Source: an archaeon (GTDB lineage: Archaea > Nanobdellota > Nanobdellia > Pacearchaeales > GW2011-AR1). From it: a stretch of DNA of 33,242 bases. Below are positions 15,249-22,888 of the stretch, piece by piece (position 1 is the stretch's first letter; every line of letters starts with the position of its first letter). The stretch covers positions 1-33,242 of the forward strand of contig DAHWKL010000003.1 of NCBI GenBank assembly GCA_027343665.1, in the 5' to 3' direction. The notes beneath the pieces were generated by a model that worked only from the letters and a program-made list of their open reading frames with translations, was not told the DNA's origin and did no database searches. The position numbers and the translations under genes were made by a program.

Positions 15249-15842
15249 TTAAATTTTCTCAAAAGCGACCACGAAAAACTGTCCGACATTTTTCCGGTCA
15301 TAAGGGAGTATTTTCTTCTCAAGAACCCTGAATTTCGAGGCAGAAAAGATTTTCCCGTACTCTTTTTTCGATATAAGGGACATTTGCGAAGTTTCCGTCC
15401 TTTTTCGCAGTAACTTCCTAAGAAAAGATTTCACATGAGGCTCCAGAACATTGTGCCTGAATTTGTCTATGACTATGAACTTACCGCCATGTTTCGTTAT
15501 CCTGAAAGCTTCCTCCATGACCTTCTTCTTCTCATCAATGTGGTGAAGTCCTAATCTTATTATTACAAAGTCAAAATAATCAGAATCAAATCCTGTGTGG
15601 GCTGCAGAAGCGATTTTGAGCTTTACATTTTCATCATTTGAGAATTTTTCCCTGCATAAACCGATTGCGTCATGTGAAATATCAAGCCCCCAGATTTCAT
15701 CTGCACTCCTTTTCAAAAGTTCAAGGTCACCACCATAACCGCACGCAAGATCACAAATCTTGGAAAGTTTATCCTTTGAAACATATTTTAATATGAATCC
15801 ATCAAAAAAATTGTCCCTTTTTTCCCTTGAAAATTTTTCCAT
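15249..15842 (-). CDS. SAM-dependent methyltransferase (class I)
   Basis: A 197-residue Rossmann-fold methyltransferase. Motif I is ICDLACGYGGDLELL (about residues 29-43); the acidic residue of motif II is in WGLDIS (51-56); FDFVIIRLGLHH is motif IV; and GGKFIVIDKF is the post-motif strand. It resembles Methyltransf_11/UbiE-like enzymes, and the substrate is unknown. The ATG at 15842 is preceded by a purine-rich AAAGGAG about 6 nt upstream, a good Shine-Dalgarno, as expected for an internal operon gene. It lies 12 nt downstream of the C39-like gene. Confidence 0.87.
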   Translation of the reverse strand: MEKFSREKRDNFFDGFILKYVSKDKLSKICDLACGYGGDLELLKRSADEIWGLDISHDAIGLCREKFSNDENVKLKIASAAHTGFDSDYFDFVIIRLGLHHIDEKKKVMEEAFRITKHGGKFIVIDKFRHNVLEPHVKSFLRKLLRKRTETSQMSLISKKEYGKIFSASKFRVLEKKILPYDRKNVGQFFVVAFEKI

Positions 15843-15854
15843 TTCTCTCCTTTG

Positions 15855-16460
15855 TTATCTCCTGTAAACTACCAAAAAATCCTCATCTGTCCCTTTTGCC
15901 TTTCTGGCCTTGTCAAAAATATCCTTTTTAATCTTAAAGAATTTTTTTGGATTATTAAACCCCTGATTATGGACATAAATATTTTCTTTGTCATATCCTA
16001 TGACAGGGACAAAATGACCTTGATATTTTTCCCCATTTTTCTCAAGAACGACATTCCAGTCAAGGAGCATTATCGGAATGCTATCTTCTGAGATAAGTCT
16101 GAGAAAATCTCCAAGGGCAAAAGTTTTTTCTTCCATTTTAACTCCCGCTTTTTTTGCCATGAGATTTATCTTATCAACATCACTGGAAGTTTCATCTGAA
16201 TATTTTTTATAAAAATCGAGCTTCAAATTCTCCTCATTTAATGAAAGATGTTTTGAATAAAATTCCGTCCTGAATCCATACAAAGCTGCAGCCGCTGCAA
16301 TCTGAACTGTGAAAACCGCTTTCCCTTCTTTTATCCCGACCTTTTTCTCTATGTCCTCAATAGGCTCAATTTTACCGAAATAATCAAGCACCATCTTAAG
16401 TGCTGAAGGCCCGCAGTTTAAAAGAGTCGTCTGCTTGAAAAAAGGCACATCAATTTTCAT
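15855..16460 (-). CDS. C39-like cysteine peptidase-fold protein
   Basis: A 201-residue cytoplasmic protein of the peptidase C39-like superfamily. The oxyanion Gln10 and catalytic Cys16 are in PFFKQTTLLNCGPSALKM, and the catalytic His149 is in GHFVPVIGYD; an Asn/Asp partner could be Asn165 in YVHNQG. No ABC-transporter or membrane domain is attached, so this is a stand-alone C39-like enzyme rather than a bacteriocin exporter. It leads an operon with the methyltransferase. A TATA box (gatttataacc on the minus strand, near 16480-16490) lies 26 nt upstream of the ATG. Confidence 0.8.
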   Translation of the reverse strand: MKIDVPFFKQTTLLNCGPSALKMVLDYFGKIEPIEDIEKKVGIKEGKAVFTVQIAAAAALYGFRTEFYSKHLSLNEENLKLDFYKKYSDETSSDVDKINLMAKKAGVKMEEKTFALGDFLRLISEDSIPIMLLDWNVVLEKNGEKYQGHFVPVIGYDKENIYVHNQGFNNPKKFFKIKKDIFDKARKAKGTDEDFLVVYRR

Positions 16461-16534
16461 CCAGAAGAAAAATATCGGATGGTTATAAATCTTCCATTCA
16501 TTAAATTTTAAAACTCATTCACCCTATCTTTTTT

Positions 16535-17410
16535 ATGGAATATATTGATTTCAGGGATCAAATATCAAAGAATAAAAGAAATTCTGTATTTTTGATGATT
16601 TCCGTATTTTTTGTCATAGTCCTCTTGGGATATGTTATATCACTCGCCTTTGATCCGAGTTATTTCTTTTTCATAATGGCTCTTGCAACAATAATTTCCA
16701 TAATATACACATGGATCGGGTTTTACAATTCTGACAAAATAGCCATAAAATCTGTCGGAGCAAAACCCGCTGACAAGATTAAATATCGGGATTATTACAG
16801 GCTTGTTGAGAGTCTAACTGTGGCTTCCTCTCTTCCCATGCCAAGACTTTATGTCATGGATTCGCCATCGATAAATGCTTTTGCGAGTGGAAGGGATCCG
16901 GAACATGCAGTTTTATGCGTGACGACAGGAGCTCTTGATAAACTTGAGAGAAGGGAACTGGAGGGTGTTCTCGCGCACGAGATGGGACATGTGAGAAATT
17001 ATGACATAAGATTCACGACTCTCGTTGCTGTTATGGTCGGGATGATAGCAATATTCTCCCAGATATTTCTAAGAAGCTTATGGTTTGGCGGGGGAAGAAA
17101 TGAAAACAGAGATTCTGGAATTTTTATAATATTGGGTATTGTCCTTGCGATTCTTGCGCCGATTGTCGTAATGTTCGTGCAGCTTGCGATTTCAAGAAAA
17201 CGTGAGTACACAGCTGATGCGACAGCCGTTAAGTTCACAAGAAATCCCGAAGGGCTCATAGGAGCTCTTGAAAAGATACAAAAAGAAACACAGCCTGAAA
17301 GAAAGATATCAAAAGCCGTGGCACCTATGTTTTTCTCAAATCCATTCAAGAACCTTTCATCAACACACCCGCCGATAGATAAAAGGATAGATGTTTTGAA
17401 AAAGATGTAA
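16535..17410 (+). CDS. htpX: HtpX-like membrane zinc metalloprotease (M48)
   Basis: A 291-residue membrane protease of the M48 family that degrades damaged membrane proteins. It has two N-terminal transmembrane helices (about residues 17-38 and 43-63). The zinc motif is His148-Glu-Met-Gly-His152 with the third ligand Glu224 in SRKREYTADA. Two further hydrophobic segments lie at about 163-180 and 195-220. The C-terminal NPFKNLSSTHPPIDKRI signature is complete. A TATA-like aattttaaaac at about 16503-16513 is some 27 nt before the ATG. It is close to but not in operon with lemA. Confidence 0.96.
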   Translation: MEYIDFRDQISKNKRNSVFLMISVFFVIVLLGYVISLAFDPSYFFFIMALATIISIIYTWIGFYNSDKIAIKSVGAKPADKIKYRDYYRLVESLTVASSLPMPRLYVMDSPSINAFASGRDPEHAVLCVTTGALDKLERRELEGVLAHEMGHVRNYDIRFTTLVAVMVGMIAIFSQIFLRSLWFGGGRNENRDSGIFIILGIVLAILAPIVVMFVQLAISRKREYTADATAVKFTRNPEGLIGALEKIQKETQPERKISKAVAPMFFSNPFKNLSSTHPPIDKRIDVLKKM

Positions 17411-17448
17411 AAAGAGAGATTTATATATCAAATCTTACTCGGTTATTG

Positions 17449-17652
17449 ATGGCAAAGGTCGATCTGAACGTTTTCGAAAAGATTTTGATGGTTATTTCTG
17501 TCATCGGCTTTGTAATTGTCGATTCTCTTTTCTTTCATGATATATTCAAACCCGGAGAGATAATTACATTCCCCCAGATTCTGACAGGGATATTAAGTGT
17601 TTTTGTTTTCATTTTCTGCATAAGTCTGCTCTTCAAAGATTGGTTGAAGTGA
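17449..17652 (+). CDS. Small two-helix membrane protein
   Basis: A 67-residue protein with two predicted transmembrane helices (about residues 9-27 and 40-62, separated by a short polar loop FKPGEIITFP). Function unknown. The ATG at 17449 is preferred over the TTG directly before it because the TATA box atttatatatc (17419-17429) is centred 25 nt upstream. It follows htpX by 38 nt on the same strand but has its own promoter. Confidence 0.65.
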   Translation: MAKVDLNVFEKILMVISVIGFVIVDSLFFHDIFKPGEIITFPQILTGILSVFVFIFCISLLFKDWLK

Positions 17653-17697
17653 TTCCACCACAATAAAATTTAAAAATAAAATATATTTTTGCCTTTT

Positions 17698-18180
17698 ATG
17701 AGTTCAAATTTGATGAAAATTCTCTATATCCCTTTAACTGCAGTATTCATTTACGGGGGAGTGTTAACCTATGACGGATCTGAAAAAATAACTCAAAGAG
17801 GGGAAATGCTATCAAAAGAGAAAAATGAACTCAATACCACAAGAGAAGAGCTTGATAGCACCAAGTCAAAGTTGACAAAAATCCTTAATGGTCTTGAAAT
17901 AAGGGAAGTTCCTTACAATTCTGAATTAGTGAGAAAACTTAATGGAAATCTTTTGATGCTTCAGACATCACCTCTTGTAAGATCATCAAAATATTATTGT
18001 AATGAAGCCATTAAGGAGACGGGTGAAAAGATTCTGGAGATAGATAAAAAAAGGAATTACCTTGAAAATAGTCTTCCCCCATTAAAAGATTACATGGAAA
18101 CTTTAGGAGGCCTGAGCATTATGATTCTGTCTCTTGCTATTGGCAGTAAGATGTTGGGAGACAAAAAAATTTCCGAATAA
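17698..18180 (+). CDS. Membrane protein with central coiled coil
   Basis: A 160-residue protein with hydrophobic helices at both ends (about residues 6-22 and 139-154). The central region is rich in Lys, Glu and Leu (SKEKNELNTTREELDSTKSK, then KETGEKILEIDKKRNYLE) and should form an antiparallel coiled coil. Two hydrophobic ends with the middle on one side suggest a membrane hairpin or spacer. I chose the ATG at 17698 rather than a TTG at 17689 because an AT-rich TATA-like element (aatttaaaaataaaa, about 17668-17682) lies about 23-28 nt upstream. Family not recognised. Confidence 0.62.
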   Translation: MSSNLMKILYIPLTAVFIYGGVLTYDGSEKITQRGEMLSKEKNELNTTREELDSTKSKLTKILNGLEIREVPYNSELVRKLNGNLLMLQTSPLVRSSKYYCNEAIKETGEKILEIDKKRNYLENSLPPLKDYMETLGGLSIMILSLAIGSKMLGDKKISE

Positions 18181-18210
18181 TTTTATAAACATCTTATTAT
18201 TCATTTGATA

Positions 18211-19263
18211 ATGGGATTAATAAGAGGTACAATAATTTTTACTCTTACCGTATTGCTTTTTATATCCCTTTTCGCAGTTAATATCTTTCTGACCTTAAGC
18301 TCATCAGTGAACTACAATAATGTAGAACCTTACATGATAAATATAACACAGACTTCAGCTTTAAATTCCGGATCAAGCGCAACAGCACTTCAGGAAATTT
18401 ATCAAAAAAAAGCGGAATGCAAAAATTCAACTTCAGTCAATTTCACGTTTGAAGGTAGCTCAATAAATATTCCGTGCCAGATAATTAGTTCGGGTGAAAA
18501 ACCCACAATTGATTACTTGGTGAATCAAACAGCGAAAAACGAATATTACAAAAATTATACCTGCAGTTTTATAGAATGTGTAAAAAATGATCCCTCTGCC
18601 TTAATCTCTCAGATGGCCAAAGAATATTGGGATTCTGAACTCAGGACTATGATCCTGCTATCTCTTGCTATATTCGGCTTGCTATTCCTCTTCTCGAAAG
18701 AGAAACATAATGCTTTCATAGTTGCAGGCATAGCCTCTGTTTTGTCATCTATTCCTTTCAGGCAAATAAACTGGCTTATATCTCTTATATCTGAATTCCT
18801 TCCATTTAGAATCCTTCCTGCATTTTTCAGCAGCGCTCCGGCAGTGTCCAATCTCATGCTGATAATCGGCATAATACTTATTTTTTCAGGCGTAGCTTTC
18901 GGTTTTTTCAAATGGGGGATAAAGATTGGAAGTTTCATAGAATCAATACTGAAAAAGATGAAGAAAGAGGAAAAGAAAGAAGAGGAAGCGGATAAAGTTG
19001 TAACAAAAGGTGAAGTTGAAAAAATTGTGAAAGAAGATATAAAGAAAGAGATGAAGAAAGATGTTGATGAGAAAGTCGAAAAAGAAGTCAAGTTAGATGT
19101 AAAAAAAGATGTCCCGAAAGAAGTAAAAAAAGAGATAAAAGAAGATGCGAATGCAAAAGTTAAAGAAGATATAAAAAAAGAAATAACCAAAGATGCCAAA
19201 GAGAATAATCAAGGAGAAAAATCCAAAAAGAGCCAGCCAAAGAAAAATGCAAAGAAAGAATAA
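18211..19263 (+). CDS. Membrane protein with Lys/Glu-rich C-terminal tail
   Basis: A 350-residue protein with an N-terminal transmembrane helix (about residues 4-28), an extracytoplasmic domain of about 115 residues with four or so cysteines and N-x-S/T sites, and three or four transmembrane helices between about 145 and 245. The cytoplasmic tail from about 250 is almost entirely Lys, Glu, Asp and Val in short repeats (KKEVKKEIKED, KVKEDIKKEITKD) and is probably a long charged helix. The helix-ectodomain-helices layout matches the protein encoded at 28922-29812, so the two are likely paralogues; the tail is unique to this one. I chose the ATG at 18211: TATA ttttataaac at 18181-18190 is 25 nt away. 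Confidence 0.72.
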   Translation: MGLIRGTIIFTLTVLLFISLFAVNIFLTLSSSVNYNNVEPYMINITQTSALNSGSSATALQEIYQKKAECKNSTSVNFTFEGSSINIPCQIISSGEKPTIDYLVNQTAKNEYYKNYTCSFIECVKNDPSALISQMAKEYWDSELRTMILLSLAIFGLLFLFSKEKHNAFIVAGIASVLSSIPFRQINWLISLISEFLPFRILPAFFSSAPAVSNLMLIIGIILIFSGVAFGFFKWGIKIGSFIESILKKMKKEEKKEEEADKVVTKGEVEKIVKEDIKKEMKKDVDEKVEKEVKLDVKKDVPKEVKKEIKEDANAKVKEDIKKEITKDAKENNQGEKSKKSQPKKNAKKE

Positions 19264-19280
19264 TTAGGATTAAAATAAAT

Positions 19281-21395
19281 TTATATTAAACTATCGGCAT
19301 CATCACTTTCACTATCTGATTCTTCAGGAACTTTTTCTTCATTTTTGCTTTTCTCTTTATCCGCTAATTTTTGCCTTTCCTTTTCCTGCCTTGCAAGGAA
19401 ACCGGAAATGAAAGTTGAATGCCCTTCTTTTTCTGCAACACCTTCGACGCGGTAAGCTTTCATGCCTCCGATATCAAGGGGGCTGCTTTTTATATTCTGA
19501 TCAAGATTTCCCTTGAAACTCTCAGATAATAATATTTCCCCATTTGAACTGTTTGCAATTTTCTTTGCTGAAATCATGATAGTCCCCAAACTCATGAATT
19601 TTATGACATTGTGTTCAGGTTTGGTTATCACGGGTCCATAATTCAGAGAAATCCCATATTCTATTTTTTTCCTGAATTTTTTATTATGTTCATCCAAAAC
19701 TTTCTTTATCTTATGAGAAGCAGAGAGAGCCTCTTTTTGGTTCTTGAAAGTCTTCGTGAACGACGGCGCAAGTATGAAAAAAAGATAAGCTGCATTTTGA
19801 TATAAAAAACCATTGGAGCTTTCTATTATTTCACGCACTTTACCCAGAGTCTCCTTGACATTCCCTTCTCCTGAACTTATTTCAGGATAATTCTTTAACG
19901 AAATGCAACCGACCGAAGAGTTCTGTTTAGTTCCCGAAATTGAAAGGGAAATTTCAGCTCTTTTGCCTGAATGGAAAAAAGGCTCCTTTTTCATTTGCTG
20001 AGGAACTTGCTCTTTGCTTTCAGACTTTGGTTTTGCGGAAAGGACAGCAAAGCTTCCCAGATTCACTTTTGATTTTCCTTTTTTGACCATGAATTTTCTC
20101 TTGTAATTTCTTCTTATTATTAAGTAAAGCCCGAGAGCAAGAATCACTATTATGAAAGCCCATATCATAAGGTTCACATTCCAGTTATTATCATTAACTT
20201 TTTCAAGGCTTATTGCATTTCCCGAGAGGAAAACAGTGTTATGGGAGTTTCCGACAGAGACATTATACTCCCCGTCCGGCGCACTGATCAAATATTTCTG
20301 GGACATGCCGATGCCAAGTGAAACGGGGACTTCAACACTTTGAGATCCTATATTAACCGCAAGTGTGCCATTGTAAAAGACATTCCCTACATTCGTGATG
20401 GTAAGAGTATTATTTACAATTTTAGAGGAAACCGCTCTGTTTACCATTATCTGCGCGTAAGCACTGTTTATTATTCCGCCGACATAAGCTGAGATTGTAA
20501 AGTTTGAAGGTGCCTGAGTTGAATTAACGTCATAATTGAATTCATTTCCTGTTTTTGTGACTATCTGGTCGATGATGTTTCCTGAAGAATCTTTCACTGC
20601 AATGTAAGCATCCTGTCCAGCGATGTTTTTTCCCGTCTGGTCATGCAGGATTATCTTTCCGCTTATGGAGCTTCCCGGCATTACTTTCATATTGTCAAGG
20701 AGAACTTCAACATTTGTCGGCACCTGATTGACATTCAAAAAGTATATTTTACTCCCGAAATTTGAGACGCTTCCACTCGAGTCTTCCTCAGAGACATTGA
20801 GATAAAAAGTGTGCTGTCCTGCTGCAGTATCTGAAGGGAGAGCGAAATTTATTGAAAAATCTCCGTTCTTTACATCGCCGTTGAAAGTGTTATTATCCAA
20901 TCCGGCACTGTAAAATCCGTTTGCAGGCATCCCGTCCTGTTTTATCGCAGAACCAGTCAAATTCACCTCATTTCCGGGATTTACTGAAACTTGCCATCCG
21001 GAAAGATTGACATTTATGAAATTCGAGATAAGAAAATTTCCGGAGGTCGCTTCAGAAAGATTATTATCATATACCTGAAGATTGCACTGACCTGAGAGAC
21101 CGCCTACAAAAGACTTCAAAATAGGAATAAGTATCTCTTTTTGAGACCGTGAATCTACAGACAAGAACTCTTTGTATACTTCTGCTCTTGTACCGCCGCA
21201 ATTGAGGTAAACTGAAACGACACCGCTGAAAACATTTTGTGGGACTATTGATATTGTTGTATTTATGCTATCTCCGTAATTATAAACTGAATTTGGCTGA
21301 TTGGCAAAATTTATCTCACCGGCAGAAACAAAAGACACAAAAATGAGGATAAAGGCTGAAAAGACCAGAAAAGACCAAATTTTTTTCATTTTCAT
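19281..21395 (-). CDS. Receptor-like protein: Ig-like ectodomain, one TM helix, degenerate nucleotidyl-cyclase-like domain
   Basis: A 704-residue type I membrane protein. A signal peptide (residues 3-25, ending VSAG) precedes about 375 residues of beta-rich, N-glycosylatable ectodomain with Ig/CARDB-like segments (VEVLLDNMKVMPGSSISG, LTITNVGNVFYNGTLAVNI). A transmembrane helix at about 405-427 (LMIWAFIIVILALGLYLII) and a basic stop-transfer follow. The cytoplasmic domain (about 478-640) follows the class III cyclase fold: strand VGCISLKN, helix, strand YQNAAYLFFILA, helix, strand IEYGISLNYGPV, then FMSLGTIMISAKKIANSS and GEILLSES. The metal aspartates (F-x-D-I and G-D-G in active enzymes) read SL and QNA, and the N-x3-R transition-state pair is missing, so it should not be catalytic. 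The tail is highly charged. I chose the ATG at 21395 because a TATA box lies near 21427-21436 and GGTGA sits before it. Confidence 0.72.
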   Translation of the reverse strand: MKMKKIWSFLVFSAFILIFVSFVSAGEINFANQPNSVYNYGDSINTTISIVPQNVFSGVVSVYLNCGGTRAEVYKEFLSVDSRSQKEILIPILKSFVGGLSGQCNLQVYDNNLSEATSGNFLISNFINVNLSGWQVSVNPGNEVNLTGSAIKQDGMPANGFYSAGLDNNTFNGDVKNGDFSINFALPSDTAAGQHTFYLNVSEEDSSGSVSNFGSKIYFLNVNQVPTNVEVLLDNMKVMPGSSISGKIILHDQTGKNIAGQDAYIAVKDSSGNIIDQIVTKTGNEFNYDVNSTQAPSNFTISAYVGGIINSAYAQIMVNRAVSSKIVNNTLTITNVGNVFYNGTLAVNIGSQSVEVPVSLGIGMSQKYLISAPDGEYNVSVGNSHNTVFLSGNAISLEKVNDNNWNVNLMIWAFIIVILALGLYLIIRRNYKRKFMVKKGKSKVNLGSFAVLSAKPKSESKEQVPQQMKKEPFFHSGKRAEISLSISGTKQNSSVGCISLKNYPEISSGEGNVKETLGKVREIIESSNGFLYQNAAYLFFILAPSFTKTFKNQKEALSASHKIKKVLDEHNKKFRKKIEYGISLNYGPVITKPEHNVIKFMSLGTIMISAKKIANSSNGEILLSESFKGNLDQNIKSSPLDIGGMKAYRVEGVAEKEGHSTFISGFLARQEKERQKLADKEKSKNEEKVPEESDSESDDADSLI

Positions 21396-21471
21396 CACTT
21401 CTTCACCAAATTTCAACGATGGATTTATTTATAAAATGTATGGTATTGAAAAATAACTTTGCCAAAAAAAG

Positions 21472-21483
21472 ATAAATATATTA
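21472..21483 (+). promoter_or_regulatory. TATA box of the 40-residue membrane microprotein
   Basis: The sequence ataaatatatta is centred about 28 nt upstream of the ATG at 21506. Confidence 0.5.
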
Positions 21484-21505
21484 ATAGGTAAAAATAAGAA
21501 TTTCC

Positions 21506-21628
21506 ATGACAAGAAAGATGCACAGACTCCTTGTAAAAGTGGTTGGAATTGCTTTGTTTATCTGTTTTATACTTCTTCTGACACTCGTTCTTATGGGATC
21601 CAAAGCGACAATAACAGGAAGCTGGTGA
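21506..21628 (+). CDS. 40-residue single-pass membrane microprotein
   Basis: ATG at 21506 to TGA at 21626-21628. The product has a basic N-terminus (MTRKMHRLLVK), one transmembrane helix of about 20 residues (VVGIALFICFILLLTLVLMG) and a short polar end (SKATITGSW). Positive-inside rules place the N-terminus in the cytoplasm. A TATA box sits at the right distance for a leaderless message. It lies between the divergent receptor-like gene and trpS; trpS has its own TATA box, so this is a separate transcription unit. Family not recognised; support rests on the promoter, the clean topology and the length of the gap it fills. Confidence 0.6.
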   Translation: MTRKMHRLLVKVVGIALFICFILLLTLVLMGSKATITGSW

Positions 21629-21657
21629 TTATCCTTTGCACCTTAAGCGTTCAAAAT

Positions 21658-21669
21658 CTTTATATAGAA
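21658..21669 (+). promoter_or_regulatory. TATA box of trpS
   Basis: The sequence ctttatatagaa is centred about 25 nt upstream of the trpS ATG at 21688. Confidence 0.6.
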
Positions 21670-21687
21670 ACATTGATTGTCTAGAAA

Positions 21688-22812
21688 ATGGCTCAGAAAG
21701 TGAATCCATATGAGGTGGAAGGGAAAATAGATTATGATAAATTAGTTGATGAATTTGGTGTCAAGAAGATAACTCCTGACATGCTTAAGGAGATTGAAAA
21801 CATCGCGGGAGAACTTCATCCATATCTCAGGAGAGGGATATTCTTCGCTTATAGGGACCTGAAAAAAGTCCTTGATGAATATAAAAAAGGGAACAAATTT
21901 TTCCTTTACACGGGAAGAGCACCATCAGGGCCGATACACTTGGGCCATATAAGCGTCTGGTTATTCATGAAATGGCTCCAGGAAAAGTTCGATGTTGAAG
22001 TCTGGTTTCAATTTCCGGATGAAGAGAAATTCCTTTTCAAACAAGAAGCTAAATGGGAAGAGATACAGAAGTGGACTCATGAGAACATGCTTGATGTGAT
22101 AGCTTTGGGCTTTGACCCAAAGAAAACTCATTTCTTAGTCGACACTAAACACGCAGGTATAATGTATCCCGAAGCTGTGAAAGTTGCGAAAAAAATAACT
22201 TTCTCATCCATAAAAGCTGCTTTCGGATTCACTGATTCAAATAATATTGGAAGCATTTTTTATACATCAATGCAGACTGTTCCGATTTTCCTGCCAAACG
22301 TATTGAGAAGAGAGGATAGACCATGCCTTATCCCATTAGGTATAGACCAGGACGTTCATTTCAGGTTGTCAAGAGATGTCGTGGAAAAATTAGGACACCA
22401 AAAACCGGCAATAATCCATGCTAAGTTTATGCCTCCATTGACAGGAACAGAAGGGAAGATGTCTTCATCTAATCCGGATGCGGCAATACTCATGACAGAC
22501 TCGCCTAAAGAAGTCAAGAGGAAAATAAACAAATATGCTTTCTCCGGCGGAAGAGACACCGCTGAAGAACAGAGAAAATACGGTGCTAACGTCGACGTTG
22601 ATGTTGCATGCCAATGGCTCAAATATTTCGAGCATGACGACAATAAGCTCAAAAAAATATACGACGATTACGGCAAAGGAAAACTTCTTTCAGGTGAGGT
22701 TAAAAAGATTCTTATTGACAAGATAAACGATTTCCTTGCAGAACACCAGAAAAGAAGAAAAGAAGCTGAAAAACTTATTGACAAGTTCATTTACAAAGTT
22801 GAGAAGAATTAA
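21688..22812 (+). CDS. trpS: Tryptophanyl-tRNA synthetase, archaeal/eukaryotic type
   Basis: Charges tRNA-Trp with tryptophan (class I). It is 374 residues, the usual archaeal length. The first signature is HLGH at residues 84-87, preceded by GRAPSGPI. The second, KMSxS, is Lys257-Met-Ser-Ser-Ser261 in the segment GTEGKMSSSNPDAAI. Also visible are PDEEKFLF, the FTDSNNIGSIFYTSMQ tryptophan-pocket region and PLGIDQDVHFRLSRD. It is a stand-alone gene with a leaderless-type promoter. Confidence 0.98.
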   Translation: MAQKVNPYEVEGKIDYDKLVDEFGVKKITPDMLKEIENIAGELHPYLRRGIFFAYRDLKKVLDEYKKGNKFFLYTGRAPSGPIHLGHISVWLFMKWLQEKFDVEVWFQFPDEEKFLFKQEAKWEEIQKWTHENMLDVIALGFDPKKTHFLVDTKHAGIMYPEAVKVAKKITFSSIKAAFGFTDSNNIGSIFYTSMQTVPIFLPNVLRREDRPCLIPLGIDQDVHFRLSRDVVEKLGHQKPAIIHAKFMPPLTGTEGKMSSSNPDAAILMTDSPKEVKRKINKYAFSGGRDTAEEQRKYGANVDVDVACQWLKYFEHDDNKLKKIYDDYGKGKLLSGEVKKILIDKINDFLAEHQKRRKEAEKLIDKFIYKVEKN

Positions 22813-22888
22813 GGTTTAAAGATTATTCTTGGGGTATCAACGCATATTCCCAGACAAGGTAACCAAGTTTTCCCAACAATCACAAAAC

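Noticed and set aside
15855-16460. Bacteriocin-processing or lanthipeptide system from the C39-like gene and methyltransferase
   Set aside because: There is no ABC transporter, precursor peptide or modification enzyme; both proteins look like stand-alone cytosolic enzymes.
18609-19199. 196-codon antisense frame opposite the Lys/Glu tail
   Set aside because: The Ser/Phe-rich low-complexity translation is the complement of the Lys/Glu codons of the plus-strand gene.
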